Assembly (NCBI GenBank): GCA_021787475.1
Contig: JAJYLW010000001.1
Span: forward strand, 124,001 to 188,000
Direction: 5' to 3'
From: Actinomycetes bacterium
GTDB taxonomy: Bacteria > Actinomycetota > Thermoleophilia > BMS3ABIN01
Length of the DNA stretch: 64,000 nt
Below the pieces are notes generated by a model, which saw only the letters and a program-made list of their open reading frames with translations, was not told the DNA's origin and did not search any database. Made by a program: the position numbers and the translations under genes. Positions 7,996 to 14,823 of this stretch are shown here, one piece after another (position 1 is the stretch's first letter; every line of letters begins with the position of its first letter).

Positions 7996-8714
7996 TGTTT
8001 TCCTGCCGTGACAAGTCTTTGCAAATCCTCAACTTCCCTTCGCGAAAGAACCCTCGACTGCCCGGGGGCCAGGTCGTCATCAGATAACATGGCGTACTTT
8101 TTGCGGTGTAACCGGACAACCGGATGGCCGACTGCCTCCAGCATTCGCCGCACCTGCCGCTTGCGGCCCTGGTGGATGGCAATCTCCACAATGCTGCCGC
8201 CGCTGTGCCTGCTTACCAGCCGCGCCCGGGCCGGCGCCGTTGGCCCGTCCTCCAGTTCAAGGCCCCGCCGCAGCTTGCGCAGCACGGCTTCCCCGACTGC
8301 GCCCTCTATTTCGGCGAGATATACTTTATCAACCTCGAAGCGGGGATGCATCAGCTTATGCGCCAGAGCGCCGTCGTTGGTGAGGATTATCAAGCCGGTT
8401 GTGTCCTGATCAAGGCGTCCGACCGGAAACAGCCGCACTCTGCTGGCAACGAGCCGCACAACCGTTCTGCCGCCGCCGGGATCGCTTACTGTGCTGACTA
8501 CCCCGGCAGGCTTGTTCAGCAGATGGTACTCCAGCGGCTCCGGCTCGACAGGGCGGCCATCAAACCAGACAATGTCGCCGGGCCCGACCGTCGTTCCCAT
8601 CTCCGTAACCGTCTCCCCGTTGACCTGGACGCGGCCGGCGGCAATGAACTCTTCGCTCTTGCGGCGCGAGGCGACGCCGGATCGGGCAAGATATTTCTGT
8701 AAGCGCTCTGACAC
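7992..8714 (-). CDS. rluB: 23S rRNA pseudouridine synthase, RsuA/RluB family
   Basis: A 240-residue protein with an N-terminal S4 RNA-binding domain (RLQKYLARSGVASRR, residues 4-18). The catalytic motif GRLDQDTTGL lies at 99-108, with the active-site Asp102. It isomerises uridines in 23S rRNA. It sits in the usual scpA-scpB-rluB order on the minus strand, about 110 bp after scpB, and overlaps aroH by 4 bp. Which uridine it modifies cannot be told from sequence. Confidence 0.93.
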   Translation of the reverse strand: MSERLQKYLARSGVASRRKSEEFIAAGRVQVNGETVTEMGTTVGPGDIVWFDGRPVEPEPLEYHLLNKPAGVVSTVSDPGGGRTVVRLVASRVRLFPVGRLDQDTTGLIILTNDGALAHKLMHPRFEVDKVYLAEIEGAVGEAVLRKLRRGLELEDGPTAPARARLVSRHSGGSIVEIAIHQGRKRQVRRMLEAVGHPVVRLHRKKYAMLSDDDLAPGQSRVLSRREVEDLQRLVTAGKQ

Positions 8715-8725
8715 TAGATTAGTAA

Positions 8726-8812
8726 ATGGCAGGCTTTCCAGCCTGCCTCTGGGAGACTTAATCTACGCACAGCCCCTCATCTGCACAGGCTAAAAGCCTG
8801 TGCCTGCCTGCC
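8726..8812. repeat. Dispersed paired-palindrome element, copy 1
   Basis: Two palindromes, GGCAGGCTTTCCAGCCTGCC at 8728-8747 and GCACAGGCT-AAA-AGCCTGTGC at 8783-8803, lie 35 bp apart between rluB and scpB. The whole ~86-bp unit recurs at 28359-28440 in the same orientation with about 85% identity by eye. It resembles REP/MITE-type elements. No transposase is nearby. Confidence 0.8.
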
Positions 8813-8826
8813 GGCTTAACATGAAG

Positions 8827-9447
8827 TTATTGCCTTCTTCCCGCCGCCTGATGCAGTTTTTCCCTCAGCTCTTCAACGTCCGCCGGTGTCGCCTCAAAGC
8901 CTTCAATCGGCGGCAGCGCTTCCAGGCCGGAAAGGCCGAACAGCTTCTCGAACACCGGCGTCGTCCGGTAGCGGATGGCCCCGGTCTCGCTGCTGCGGCC
9001 CGCCTCCATCAGCAGGCCCTTGTCGGCAAGGGTGTTAACGACGGTGTCGGCGCCGACGCCGCGAATGCGGGCGATCTCGGGGCGGGTTACCGGCTGAAGG
9101 TAGGCGATGATGGCCAGCGTTTCCATTGCCGCCGGCGAGAGCGAGTAATCAGGAGGCCGCGCGCAGAAGCGCTCGACGGCGGCGCGGGCAGAGTCGGAGG
9201 TCCTGAAAGTAAAGCCTCCGGCGACCTCGGTGAAAATGATGCCGCCGTTTTCCGGCGATAATTTTTGCCGCAGGGCCTCGATGGCTTCCTCCAGCTCCCG
9301 CCCTTCCGCGCCGGTAACCTCGGACAATGTCCGCAATGACACCGGTTCGGGAGAGATGAAAAGCACGGCTTCGATATCGCGGGCCAGCCCGGAAGTTCCG
9401 AGTTCCGAGTTCCGAGTTCCGAGTTTTTCATTTTCTTCATCCATCAA
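8827..9447 (-). CDS. scpB: Segregation and condensation protein B
   Basis: The kleisin-binding winged-helix subunit of the SMC-ScpAB condensin. The 206-residue protein has two winged-helix domains, with SPAAMETLAIIAYLQPVTRPEI and IRGVGADTVVNTLADKGLL as the family core. The conserved fold begins at GLARDIEAVLF, near residue 20. The first ~19 residues (MMDEENEKLGTRNSELGTS) are encoded by a heptanucleotide array. No ATG, GTG or TTG lies between the array and the conserved fold, so the start must be at or before the array. It precedes rluB and follows scpA. Confidence 0.92.
   Translation of the reverse strand: MMDEENEKLGTRNSELGTSGLARDIEAVLFISPEPVSLRTLSEVTGAEGRELEEAIEALRQKLSPENGGIIFTEVAGGFTFRTSDSARAAVERFCARPPDYSLSPAAMETLAIIAYLQPVTRPEIARIRGVGADTVVNTLADKGLLMEAGRSSETGAIRYRTTPVFEKLFGLSGLEALPPIEGFEATPADVEELREKLHQAAGRRQ
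9391..9427. repeat. Heptanucleotide array, GAGTTCC type, inside the 5' end of scpB
   Basis: Four near-perfect GAGTTCC units lie within the translated N-terminus of scpB, where they encode KLGTRNSELGTS. Confidence 0.85.
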
Positions 9448-9507
9448 ACTGCACCTCTATCGGTAGATCCTTTCGGTTCACTCAGGACGGTAACATTAAC
9501 AAATACC

Positions 9508-9559
9508 GGGCTCCAGGTTCCGGTTCAAAGCCTGAACTTTGAACCCGAAACTTTGAACT
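9508..9559. repeat. Heptanucleotide array between scpA and scpB
   Basis: Eight units keep a strict 7-nt period while their sequence drifts: GGCTCCA, GGTTCCG, GTTCAAA, GCCTGAA, CTTTGAA, CCCGAAA, CTTTGAA, CTATTTT. The array ends within 10 bp of the scpA stop. Confidence 0.8.
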
Positions 9560-9563
9560 ATTT

Positions 9564-10331
9564 TTACGCGATCTTCTTGTCCCTCCGTGCTTCGTAGATG
9601 AGAATTTGACCAAAAAGGTGCTCTTGCTCAACGTTCAGCTCGCCGGAATTGTACATCTCGAGGAGGGCGAAAAAAGCGACTGCCTGGGTGATCCGGTCGG
9701 CACCGCCGACAATCTCGTCAAAAGCGACCTGTGATTGCCGCCGCAACATCCCCCGGATCGCTTTCATCTGTTCCCAGACGCTGGCAGTGGCCATCATCAT
9801 GTGATCGATGTCGATCCGGGGCGGCTCGGCCAGCAGCGCCCTGACGGCCGCCGCAAGTTTTACCGGGTCGTGCCTGCGCGGCACTTCTGCTTCCGGGCGG
9901 TGCTTAAGCTGCGGCAGCGGGGCGCTGCGAAAATGCCAGTGGCGCGTGCCGTCATAGCGGCTGCGCATCCAGGCGGCGGCCTCCTTGAATTTCTTGTAGG
10001 TCACCAGCCTCAAAACCAGTTCGTCCCGCGCCTCTTCCGGAGTCAGATCTTCCAGCTCAAGCGCCTCCGGCCGGGGCAGCAGTTGCGCCGACTTGATCTC
10101 CATCAGGGCGCTTATCAGGATTAGAAACTCGCTGACGGCTTCCAGGTTTAGCTCCGCCTCTTCTTCCAGGCGCTCAAGATAAGCAATCACTATCTCTGCC
10201 AACTGCACCTCGAAGATGTTCACTTCTTCGCGCAGGATCAGCGCCAGCAGCAAGTCAAACGGACCCTGAAACACTTCCAGATCGAGGTCAAGCAGCTCGA
10301 TGTCCCAGCGGCTAGACATTATCTTCCCCAT
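9564..10331 (-). CDS. scpA: Segregation and condensation protein A (kleisin)
   Basis: The kleisin that bridges SMC heads in chromosome condensation. Family features: VFQGPFDLLLALILREEVNIFEVQLAEI near the N-terminus and the C-terminal winged helix (FFALLEMYNSGELNVEQ). The longest frame starts at 10391, but the best start is the ATG at 10331, with GGGAGG six nucleotides upstream, giving 255 residues. ATG 10319 is an alternative. The Shine-Dalgarno sequence lies in one arm of a hairpin, which could limit initiation. It is followed by scpB. Confidence 0.9.
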   Translation of the reverse strand: MGKIMSSRWDIELLDLDLEVFQGPFDLLLALILREEVNIFEVQLAEIVIAYLERLEEEAELNLEAVSEFLILISALMEIKSAQLLPRPEALELEDLTPEEARDELVLRLVTYKKFKEAAAWMRSRYDGTRHWHFRSAPLPQLKHRPEAEVPRRHDPVKLAAAVRALLAEPPRIDIDHMMMATASVWEQMKAIRGMLRRQSQVAFDEIVGGADRITQAVAFFALLEMYNSGELNVEQEHLFGQILIYEARRDKKIA

Positions 10332-10337
10332 CCTGAT

Positions 10338-10412
10338 CCTCCCTCCCAAGGGGGAGGGAAGATAGTTGACAAAGTGTTGCATGTTGTTCATCCACCCTCA
10401 TCGGGGTGGAAG
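10338..10412. repeat. Two adjacent short hairpins upstream of scpA
   Basis: The first is CCCTCCC-AAGG-GGGAGGG near 10341-10358. The second is TCCACCC-TCATC-GGGGTGGA near 10391-10411. The first covers the scpA ribosome binding site. They resemble small dispersed palindromic elements; function unknown. Confidence 0.55.
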
Positions 10413-10445
10413 GCGTTAAACGTGGAATGTTGAAAGTGAAGCGCT

Positions 10446-11447
10446 TCATAAGCCGATAGCGCCGCAAGCTTCCTCAAGCACTGACGCAGCGACATCCTGG
10501 GCCCGGGCGCGGCCCTCGTCCAGAATTGATTCGATCCGGCCAGGCTCGGCCAGCAGCGCTTCGCGTTTACCGCGGATTGGTTCCAGCGCCGCCAGAATGC
10601 GGTCGGCCAGCCGCGTTTTGCACTCGGTGCAACCGATGGTGGCGTTCCGGCATCCTTTGTCTATCTCGTCAACTTCAGCCGCGGGCGCCTCAAAAAACTT
10701 GTGGTAAGAAAAGACATTGCAGCGGTCGGGGTGGCCCTTGTCACTCAGCCGCTGACGGGCCGGATCGGTAAACATGGACATCACCTTGCTGCGGGCAATT
10801 TCCGGATCTTCGGCGATGTCAATGGTGTTGCCGTAGGACTTGCTCATCTTGCGCCCATCGAGGCCCATGAGCCGCGGCGTTTCAGTTAGAACGGCGCGGG
10901 GCTGAGGAAACACGGGGCCATACAGGCCATTGAAGCGGCGCACGATCTCGCGGGCCAGCTCCAGGTGAGAGAGTTGGTCCTCGCCCACCGGCACGCGGCT
11001 GGCCTTGTAAAGAATGATGTCGGCGGTCTGCAGGACCGGATAGCCGAGGAAGCCAAAGGTGGCGATGCGCTGGCCCAGCTCGCCAATCTGCTCCTTGTAG
11101 GAAGGGACCCGCTCCAACCAGGAAGCCGGCACAATCATGCCGAGAAGCAGCGCCAGTTCGCTGTGCTCCTTGACCTCAGACTGGCGGAAGATGACGCTGT
11201 GCCCGGGGTCGATGCCGGCCGCGATCCAGTCCGCCACCATCTCGACCCCGTCGCGTTTCATATGCTCGACATTGTCAAAACGGGTGGTGAGCGCGTGCAG
11301 GTCGGCGACGCAGTAAAAACAGTTGAACTGCTCCTGGAGCCTCACCCAGTTGGGAAGCGCGCCGAGCAGGTGGCCAAGATGCAGGCGGCCGGTGGGCCGC
11401 ATTCCGGAAAAGACTCTTTCGCGCTCAGGCAGCTTGGGCTCGGGCAT
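10446..11447 (-). CDS. trpS: Tryptophanyl-tRNA synthetase
   Basis: Charges tRNA-Trp. This is a 333-residue class I synthetase with the HIGH-type motif HLGH at residues 23-26 and KMSKS at 200-204 (in GLDGRKMSKSYGN). Length matches bacterial TrpS. It lies on the minus strand upstream of scpA. No T-box leader (no TGGNACCGCG-like sequence) was seen in the 104-bp gap before the start; that gap holds an inverted pair of heptanucleotide runs. Confidence 0.96.
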   Translation of the reverse strand: MPEPKLPERERVFSGMRPTGRLHLGHLLGALPNWVRLQEQFNCFYCVADLHALTTRFDNVEHMKRDGVEMVADWIAAGIDPGHSVIFRQSEVKEHSELALLLGMIVPASWLERVPSYKEQIGELGQRIATFGFLGYPVLQTADIILYKASRVPVGEDQLSHLELAREIVRRFNGLYGPVFPQPRAVLTETPRLMGLDGRKMSKSYGNTIDIAEDPEIARSKVMSMFTDPARQRLSDKGHPDRCNVFSYHKFFEAPAAEVDEIDKGCRNATIGCTECKTRLADRILAALEPIRGKREALLAEPGRIESILDEGRARAQDVAASVLEEACGAIGL

Positions 11448-11484
11448 GAAAGAATTCTAGTCCGAGCCGTCCTAAATATCAAAG

Positions 11485-11554
11485 AACGTTTAAGGTTTAA
11501 CGTTTAACGTTTCACGAAAATCTTTTAATCAGCCACGCTAAACGTGAAACGTCA
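11485..11554. repeat. Inverted pair of heptanucleotide runs upstream of trpS
   Basis: GTTTAAG/GTTTAAC/GTTTAAC/GTTTCAC units at 11487-11516 face a reverse-oriented run (TAAACGT, GAAACGT) at 11539-11552. The two could pair into a hairpin. The second run touches the stop of the zincin gene. Confidence 0.7.
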
Positions 11555-11920
11555 CTTCTTTGTCCGCCGAATCCGTTCTTCGTCCATGCCAAAGTAGTGC
11601 CCCAGCTCATGCATAACTGTCTCCCGCACCTGGCGGCGGATATCTTCATCGGTCGTCGACATTTCCTCGATGGGAATCCGGAAAACGGTTATCCGATCTG
11701 GCAGAACGCCATAGTAACCCCGGGGGCGCTCGGTCAGGGGAATGCCTTCGTAAAGGCCGACAAGCCGGTGGGGGTCATTTATGCCCGCCCTGTCCAGTTG
11801 CTCGCGCGTAGCCCAGTCCGCGACAATAATGGAAACATTCTCAAGGCGGGAGGCAAAGCGGTGCGGCAGCGAAGCCAGGGCTTCCTCCACCAGCTTTTCA
11901 AAGCGCTGACGCAGCATCAA
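11552..11920 (-). CDS. Minimal zincin-type metallopeptidase family protein
   Basis: A 122-residue protein with the metal-binding motif HELGHYFGMD at residues 104-113 (H104, E105, H108, with the third ligand position at D113). This is the short HExxHxxGxxD metallopeptidase family common in Actinomycetota and other bacteria, often of unknown substrate. No signal peptide is seen, so it is probably cytoplasmic. It may be monocistronic: it is flanked by arrays on both sides. Catalytic activity is inferred from the motif only. Confidence 0.85.
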   Translation of the reverse strand: MMLRQRFEKLVEEALASLPHRFASRLENVSIIVADWATREQLDRAGINDPHRLVGLYEGIPLTERPRGYYGVLPDRITVFRIPIEEMSTTDEDIRRQVRETVMHELGHYFGMDEERIRRTKK

Positions 11921-11923
11921 TAA

Positions 11924-11992
11924 CCGGATAGTGGATGGTTAAAACCGGATGCTGGATTCTGGATTCTGGACGCTGGATGCACCAAAACCGGG
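11924..11992. repeat. Heptanucleotide array, GGATTCT type
   Basis: GATGCTG, GATTCTG, GATTCTG, GACGCTG and GATGCAC units follow the string TTAAAACCGGATG, which recurs next to other arrays. It lies upstream of the zincin gene. Confidence 0.8.
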
Positions 11993-12029
11993 GCCAAAAC
12001 CCCGGCAGCTTGCGGCCGGCGCCTTAAGG

Positions 12030-12380
12030 CTACCGGCGCGGTGAAAAATGCTCAATGAGCGCGCGGCGGCATGATTCCTCACACTGCTCGCGGTTGTACG
12101 CCCTCTCCACGTTGATGCTGCAGTGATCCAGCGGTGGCCCAACGACTTTAACGGCGCCAAAACCGCCCTTGCGCTTCTCCAGCTCGTGAAAGCCGCCAAG
12201 GTCGATCTCAACGCCAAACACCTTGTAGAGGCAACCAAAGTAAGTGGAATTGCCTTCGTCGTAGGAATAAATGTACTTGCAACCGGAGTCGAAACAGTTG
12301 GCGGGGTAAATGACTTTTTCGCAAAGCACCCCGCAGGCAGTGCACTCCAACTCGCCGGAGAGTTCCAAAAATAAAGACAT
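12030..12380 (-). CDS. Nine-cysteine protein of unknown function
   Basis: A 116-residue protein with Cys at 13, 16, 20, 29, 34, 50, 87, 100 and 104. CTACGVLC (13-20) and CFDSGC (29-34) look like metal or Fe-S ligands, and the C-terminal CEESC adds a pair. No signal peptide or membrane segment is seen. ATG is followed by SLFLELSGELEC, with AAGGGAACAT just upstream as a plausible ribosome binding site. It is divergent from the ribonucleotide reductase gene. I do not recognise a named family; a small zinc or iron-sulfur protein is the best description. Confidence 0.7.
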   Translation of the reverse strand: MSLFLELSGELECTACGVLCEKVIYPANCFDSGCKYIYSYDEGNSTYFGCLYKVFGVEIDLGGFHELEKRKGGFGAVKVVGPPLDHCSINVERAYNREQCEESCRRALIEHFSPRR

Positions 12381-12540
12381 ATGTTCCCTTCCATGCTCAA
12401 GACCGTCACAGTTCTCTTCTTTCCCGCCCGCGCGAACCTGAACGGCTACTCAACTTTCCCGTTTATTTTAAGCGTTTCCGCGGGCGCGGGCAAGATGCCG
12501 CCGGTTCAGGATAACTTTTGCCGGGTAAAAGTAATTTGAA

Positions 12541-14679
12541 TTGACATTCAACCGGCTTAAAAAAACGGAAATGACAGAAAGTTCAATCAAACAGATCAGG
12601 TCGCGCAGCGGCCGGCTTGTCCCGTTTGATCCGGACAGAATCGAGCGCGCCGTTTACCAGGCGGTCACGGCTGTCGGGCAGCAGGACGGCCATGTTGCCG
12701 GGGAGCTGGCGCGGCAGGCTGTCGCCAGCCTCCAGGAACGCTACCCGGGCGGCACCCCCTCGGTGGAGGAAATCCAGGACGTGGTTGAAGAATCGCTGAT
12801 GGCAAAGGGCCCACCGGGCGTCGCCAAGGCTTACATAACCTACCGGCGGCGTCATGAGGACATCCGCGCCTCCAAGCGGTTCCTTGGGGTGACCGATGAC
12901 CTGAAGCTGCCGCTAAACGCGCTGACTGTGCTCAAGAAACGCTACCTCATCAAGGATGACGACGGCAACGTGGTCGAGACCCCCGGCCAACTCTTCCGCC
13001 GGGTCGCCCGGCACGTCGCCGCGGTTGAGACCGGCTACGGCGACGATGCAGCCGCGGCGGAAGAAATCTTTTTCAGGATTATGACCAGCGGCGAGTTTAT
13101 TCCCAATTCGCCGACGCTAATGAATGCCGGCACGGCGCTGGGCATGCTATCCGCCTGTTTTGTCCTGCCAGTGGAGGACTCGATCAATGGCATTTTTAAT
13201 TCTGTCAAGCACATGGCCCAGATCCATCAGGCCGGCGGCGGCACCGGCTTTTCATTCTCGCATCTGCGCCCCCGCGGCGACCGGGTGGGATCCACAAAGG
13301 GCATTGCCTCCGGGCCTGTGAGCTTCATCGGCGTTTTTGACGCCGGCACCGAAGTTGTCAAGCAGGGAGGGCGCCGCCGCGGCGCCAACATGGGAGTCCT
13401 GAGCGTCCACCATCCCGACATCCTTCAGTTTATCAGCGCCAAGCAGCAGGAGGGATTTCTGAGGAGCTTTAACATCTCCGTCGCCGCTTCGGACACGTTC
13501 ATGCAGGCGGTAAAGGAGGATGGCGAGTTCAAGCTGATAAATCCACGCAACGGCAAGGTGACCGGCACCCTCAGGGCAGGACCGGTAATGGAGGCCATCG
13601 CCGGCAACGCCTGGAGCGCCGGCGACCCCGGCATGATTTTCCTGGACCGCATCAATGCGGCCAATCCGACGCCGCAACTGGGGCCGATGGAGACGACCAA
13701 CCCCTGCGGCGAGCAACCGCTTCTGCCATACGAGTCCTGCAACCTTGGCTCGATCGATCTCGTCAAGCTTGTAGTCGGGAGCGACATCGACTGGCAACGC
13801 CTGGGCAGCCTCGTGGAGCAATCGGTTCACTTTCTGGACAACGTGATCGACGCCAACCGCTTTCCGCTCGAAGAGATAACCGAGATGACCAACGCCAACC
13901 GCAAGATCGGCCTGGGCGTAATGGGGTTTGCCGATGCGCTCATCCGGATGGGAATCCGCTACGACTCGGATCAAGGCCTGGCAAAGGGCGATGAGATCAT
14001 GAAGTTCATCCATGATCACGCCGTGGCCAAGTCCCGGGAAATTGGGGCGCGGCGCGGCTCATTCCCCAATTTCAAGGGCAGCCTCTGGCAGCAGCGCGGT
14101 TTTAAGTCGATGCGCAACTCGACCGTCACCACCGTTGCCCCAACAGGCACGATTAGCGTCATCGCCGGCGCCAGTAGCGGCATCGAGCCGCTGTTCGCCA
14201 TTTCTTTTGTCAGGGACGTGATGGAGGGCACGCATCTGCTGGAGACCAACGCCGAGTTTGATCGGGTGGCGCGCAAACGCGGCTTCTACAGCGACGACCT
14301 GATGATGCGGATCGCGCAGGTGGGCTCTGTACAAGGTTTTGACGAGGTTCCGGAAGACGTCAAGGCGGTCTTTCGCACCGCCCTTGACATCGATCCGCAT
14401 TGGCACGTTCGCATGCAGGCCGCTTTCCAGAAGCATGTGGACAATGCCGTCTCCAAGACTATCAACCTCCCCCGGGACGCCGGCATCGACGAAGTCAGGC
14501 AGTCCTTTCTGCTGGCTTACGACCTGGGCTGCAAGGGGATTACGGTTTTCCGTTATGGCAGCAAGGAGCAGCAGGTTCTCTACCTTGCCGGCGAGGTCGT
14601 CGAGGGCGAAAAGACCGAGTATGTGCGCGCCAGCGCCGAATTCGCCGGCGGCTGCCCGGCGGTAGACTGCGAGTTTTAA
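12541..14679 (+). CDS. nrdJ: Adenosylcobalamin-dependent (class II) ribonucleoside-diphosphate reductase
   Basis: Makes deoxyribonucleotides using a cobalamin-generated thiyl radical, with or without oxygen. The 712-residue protein has an N-terminal ATP-cone (about 15-105). It then shows FIPNSPTLMNAGT, LSACFVLPVEDS (redox Cys), GGGTGFSFS, NPCGEQPLLPYESCNLGSIDL (radical Cys in NPCGEQ) and APTGTISVIAG. The C-terminal swinging dithiol is CPAVDC. The listed start is TTG 12541; ATG 12571 is equally plausible and removes ten residues. It depends on the cofactor made by the 22-41 kb locus. Confidence 0.95.
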   Translation: MTFNRLKKTEMTESSIKQIRSRSGRLVPFDPDRIERAVYQAVTAVGQQDGHVAGELARQAVASLQERYPGGTPSVEEIQDVVEESLMAKGPPGVAKAYITYRRRHEDIRASKRFLGVTDDLKLPLNALTVLKKRYLIKDDDGNVVETPGQLFRRVARHVAAVETGYGDDAAAAEEIFFRIMTSGEFIPNSPTLMNAGTALGMLSACFVLPVEDSINGIFNSVKHMAQIHQAGGGTGFSFSHLRPRGDRVGSTKGIASGPVSFIGVFDAGTEVVKQGGRRRGANMGVLSVHHPDILQFISAKQQEGFLRSFNISVAASDTFMQAVKEDGEFKLINPRNGKVTGTLRAGPVMEAIAGNAWSAGDPGMIFLDRINAANPTPQLGPMETTNPCGEQPLLPYESCNLGSIDLVKLVVGSDIDWQRLGSLVEQSVHFLDNVIDANRFPLEEITEMTNANRKIGLGVMGFADALIRMGIRYDSDQGLAKGDEIMKFIHDHAVAKSREIGARRGSFPNFKGSLWQQRGFKSMRNSTVTTVAPTGTISVIAGASSGIEPLFAISFVRDVMEGTHLLETNAEFDRVARKRGFYSDDLMMRIAQVGSVQGFDEVPEDVKAVFRTALDIDPHWHVRMQAAFQKHVDNAVSKTINLPRDAGIDEVRQSFLLAYDLGCKGITVFRYGSKEQQVLYLAGEVVEGEKTEYVRASAEFAGGCPAVDCEF

Positions 14680-14699
14680 ACCCGGATGGTAGATGATAG

Positions 14700-14742
14700 G
14701 GGACACGATCCCAATTTCCTTCGGAAATTGGGATCGTGTCCC
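14700..14742. repeat. Perfect 20-bp inverted repeat after nrdJ
   Basis: Arms GGGACACGATCCCAATTTCC (14700-14719) and its exact complement (14723-14742) are separated by TTC. It starts 20 bp after the nrdJ stop. No U-tract follows on either strand, so it is not a standard terminator. It looks like a small mobile palindrome. Confidence 0.9.
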
Positions 14743-14762
14743 TGGTTTCCATGAAATGGGTT

Positions 14763-14799
14763 TGCGTGAAGCGTTAAACGTGAAACAAGAAACGCTAAC
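14763..14799. repeat. Heptanucleotide array before the glycosyltransferase gene
   Basis: Units such as GCGTGAA, GCGTTAA, ACGTGAA, ACAAGAA and ACGCTAA follow one another with 7-nt spacing, in reverse orientation relative to most CGTTTAA arrays. The neighbouring genes here are on the plus strand. Confidence 0.7.
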
Positions 14800-14823
14800 T
14801 TCACCACCCGCTTTGCAGGGTTA

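Noticed and set aside
8726-8812. Insertion sequence remnant
   Set aside because: No transposase fragment or target duplication was seen; the element is better described as a non-autonomous palindromic repeat.
11448-11551. T-box leader for trpS, also considered for cysS and gltX
   Set aside because: No TGGNACCGCG-like antiterminator sequence or specifier loop was found; the spacers are too short.
14700-14742. Intrinsic terminator for nrdJ
   Set aside because: The stem is strong but no U-rich tail follows on the plus strand; listed as a repeat instead.
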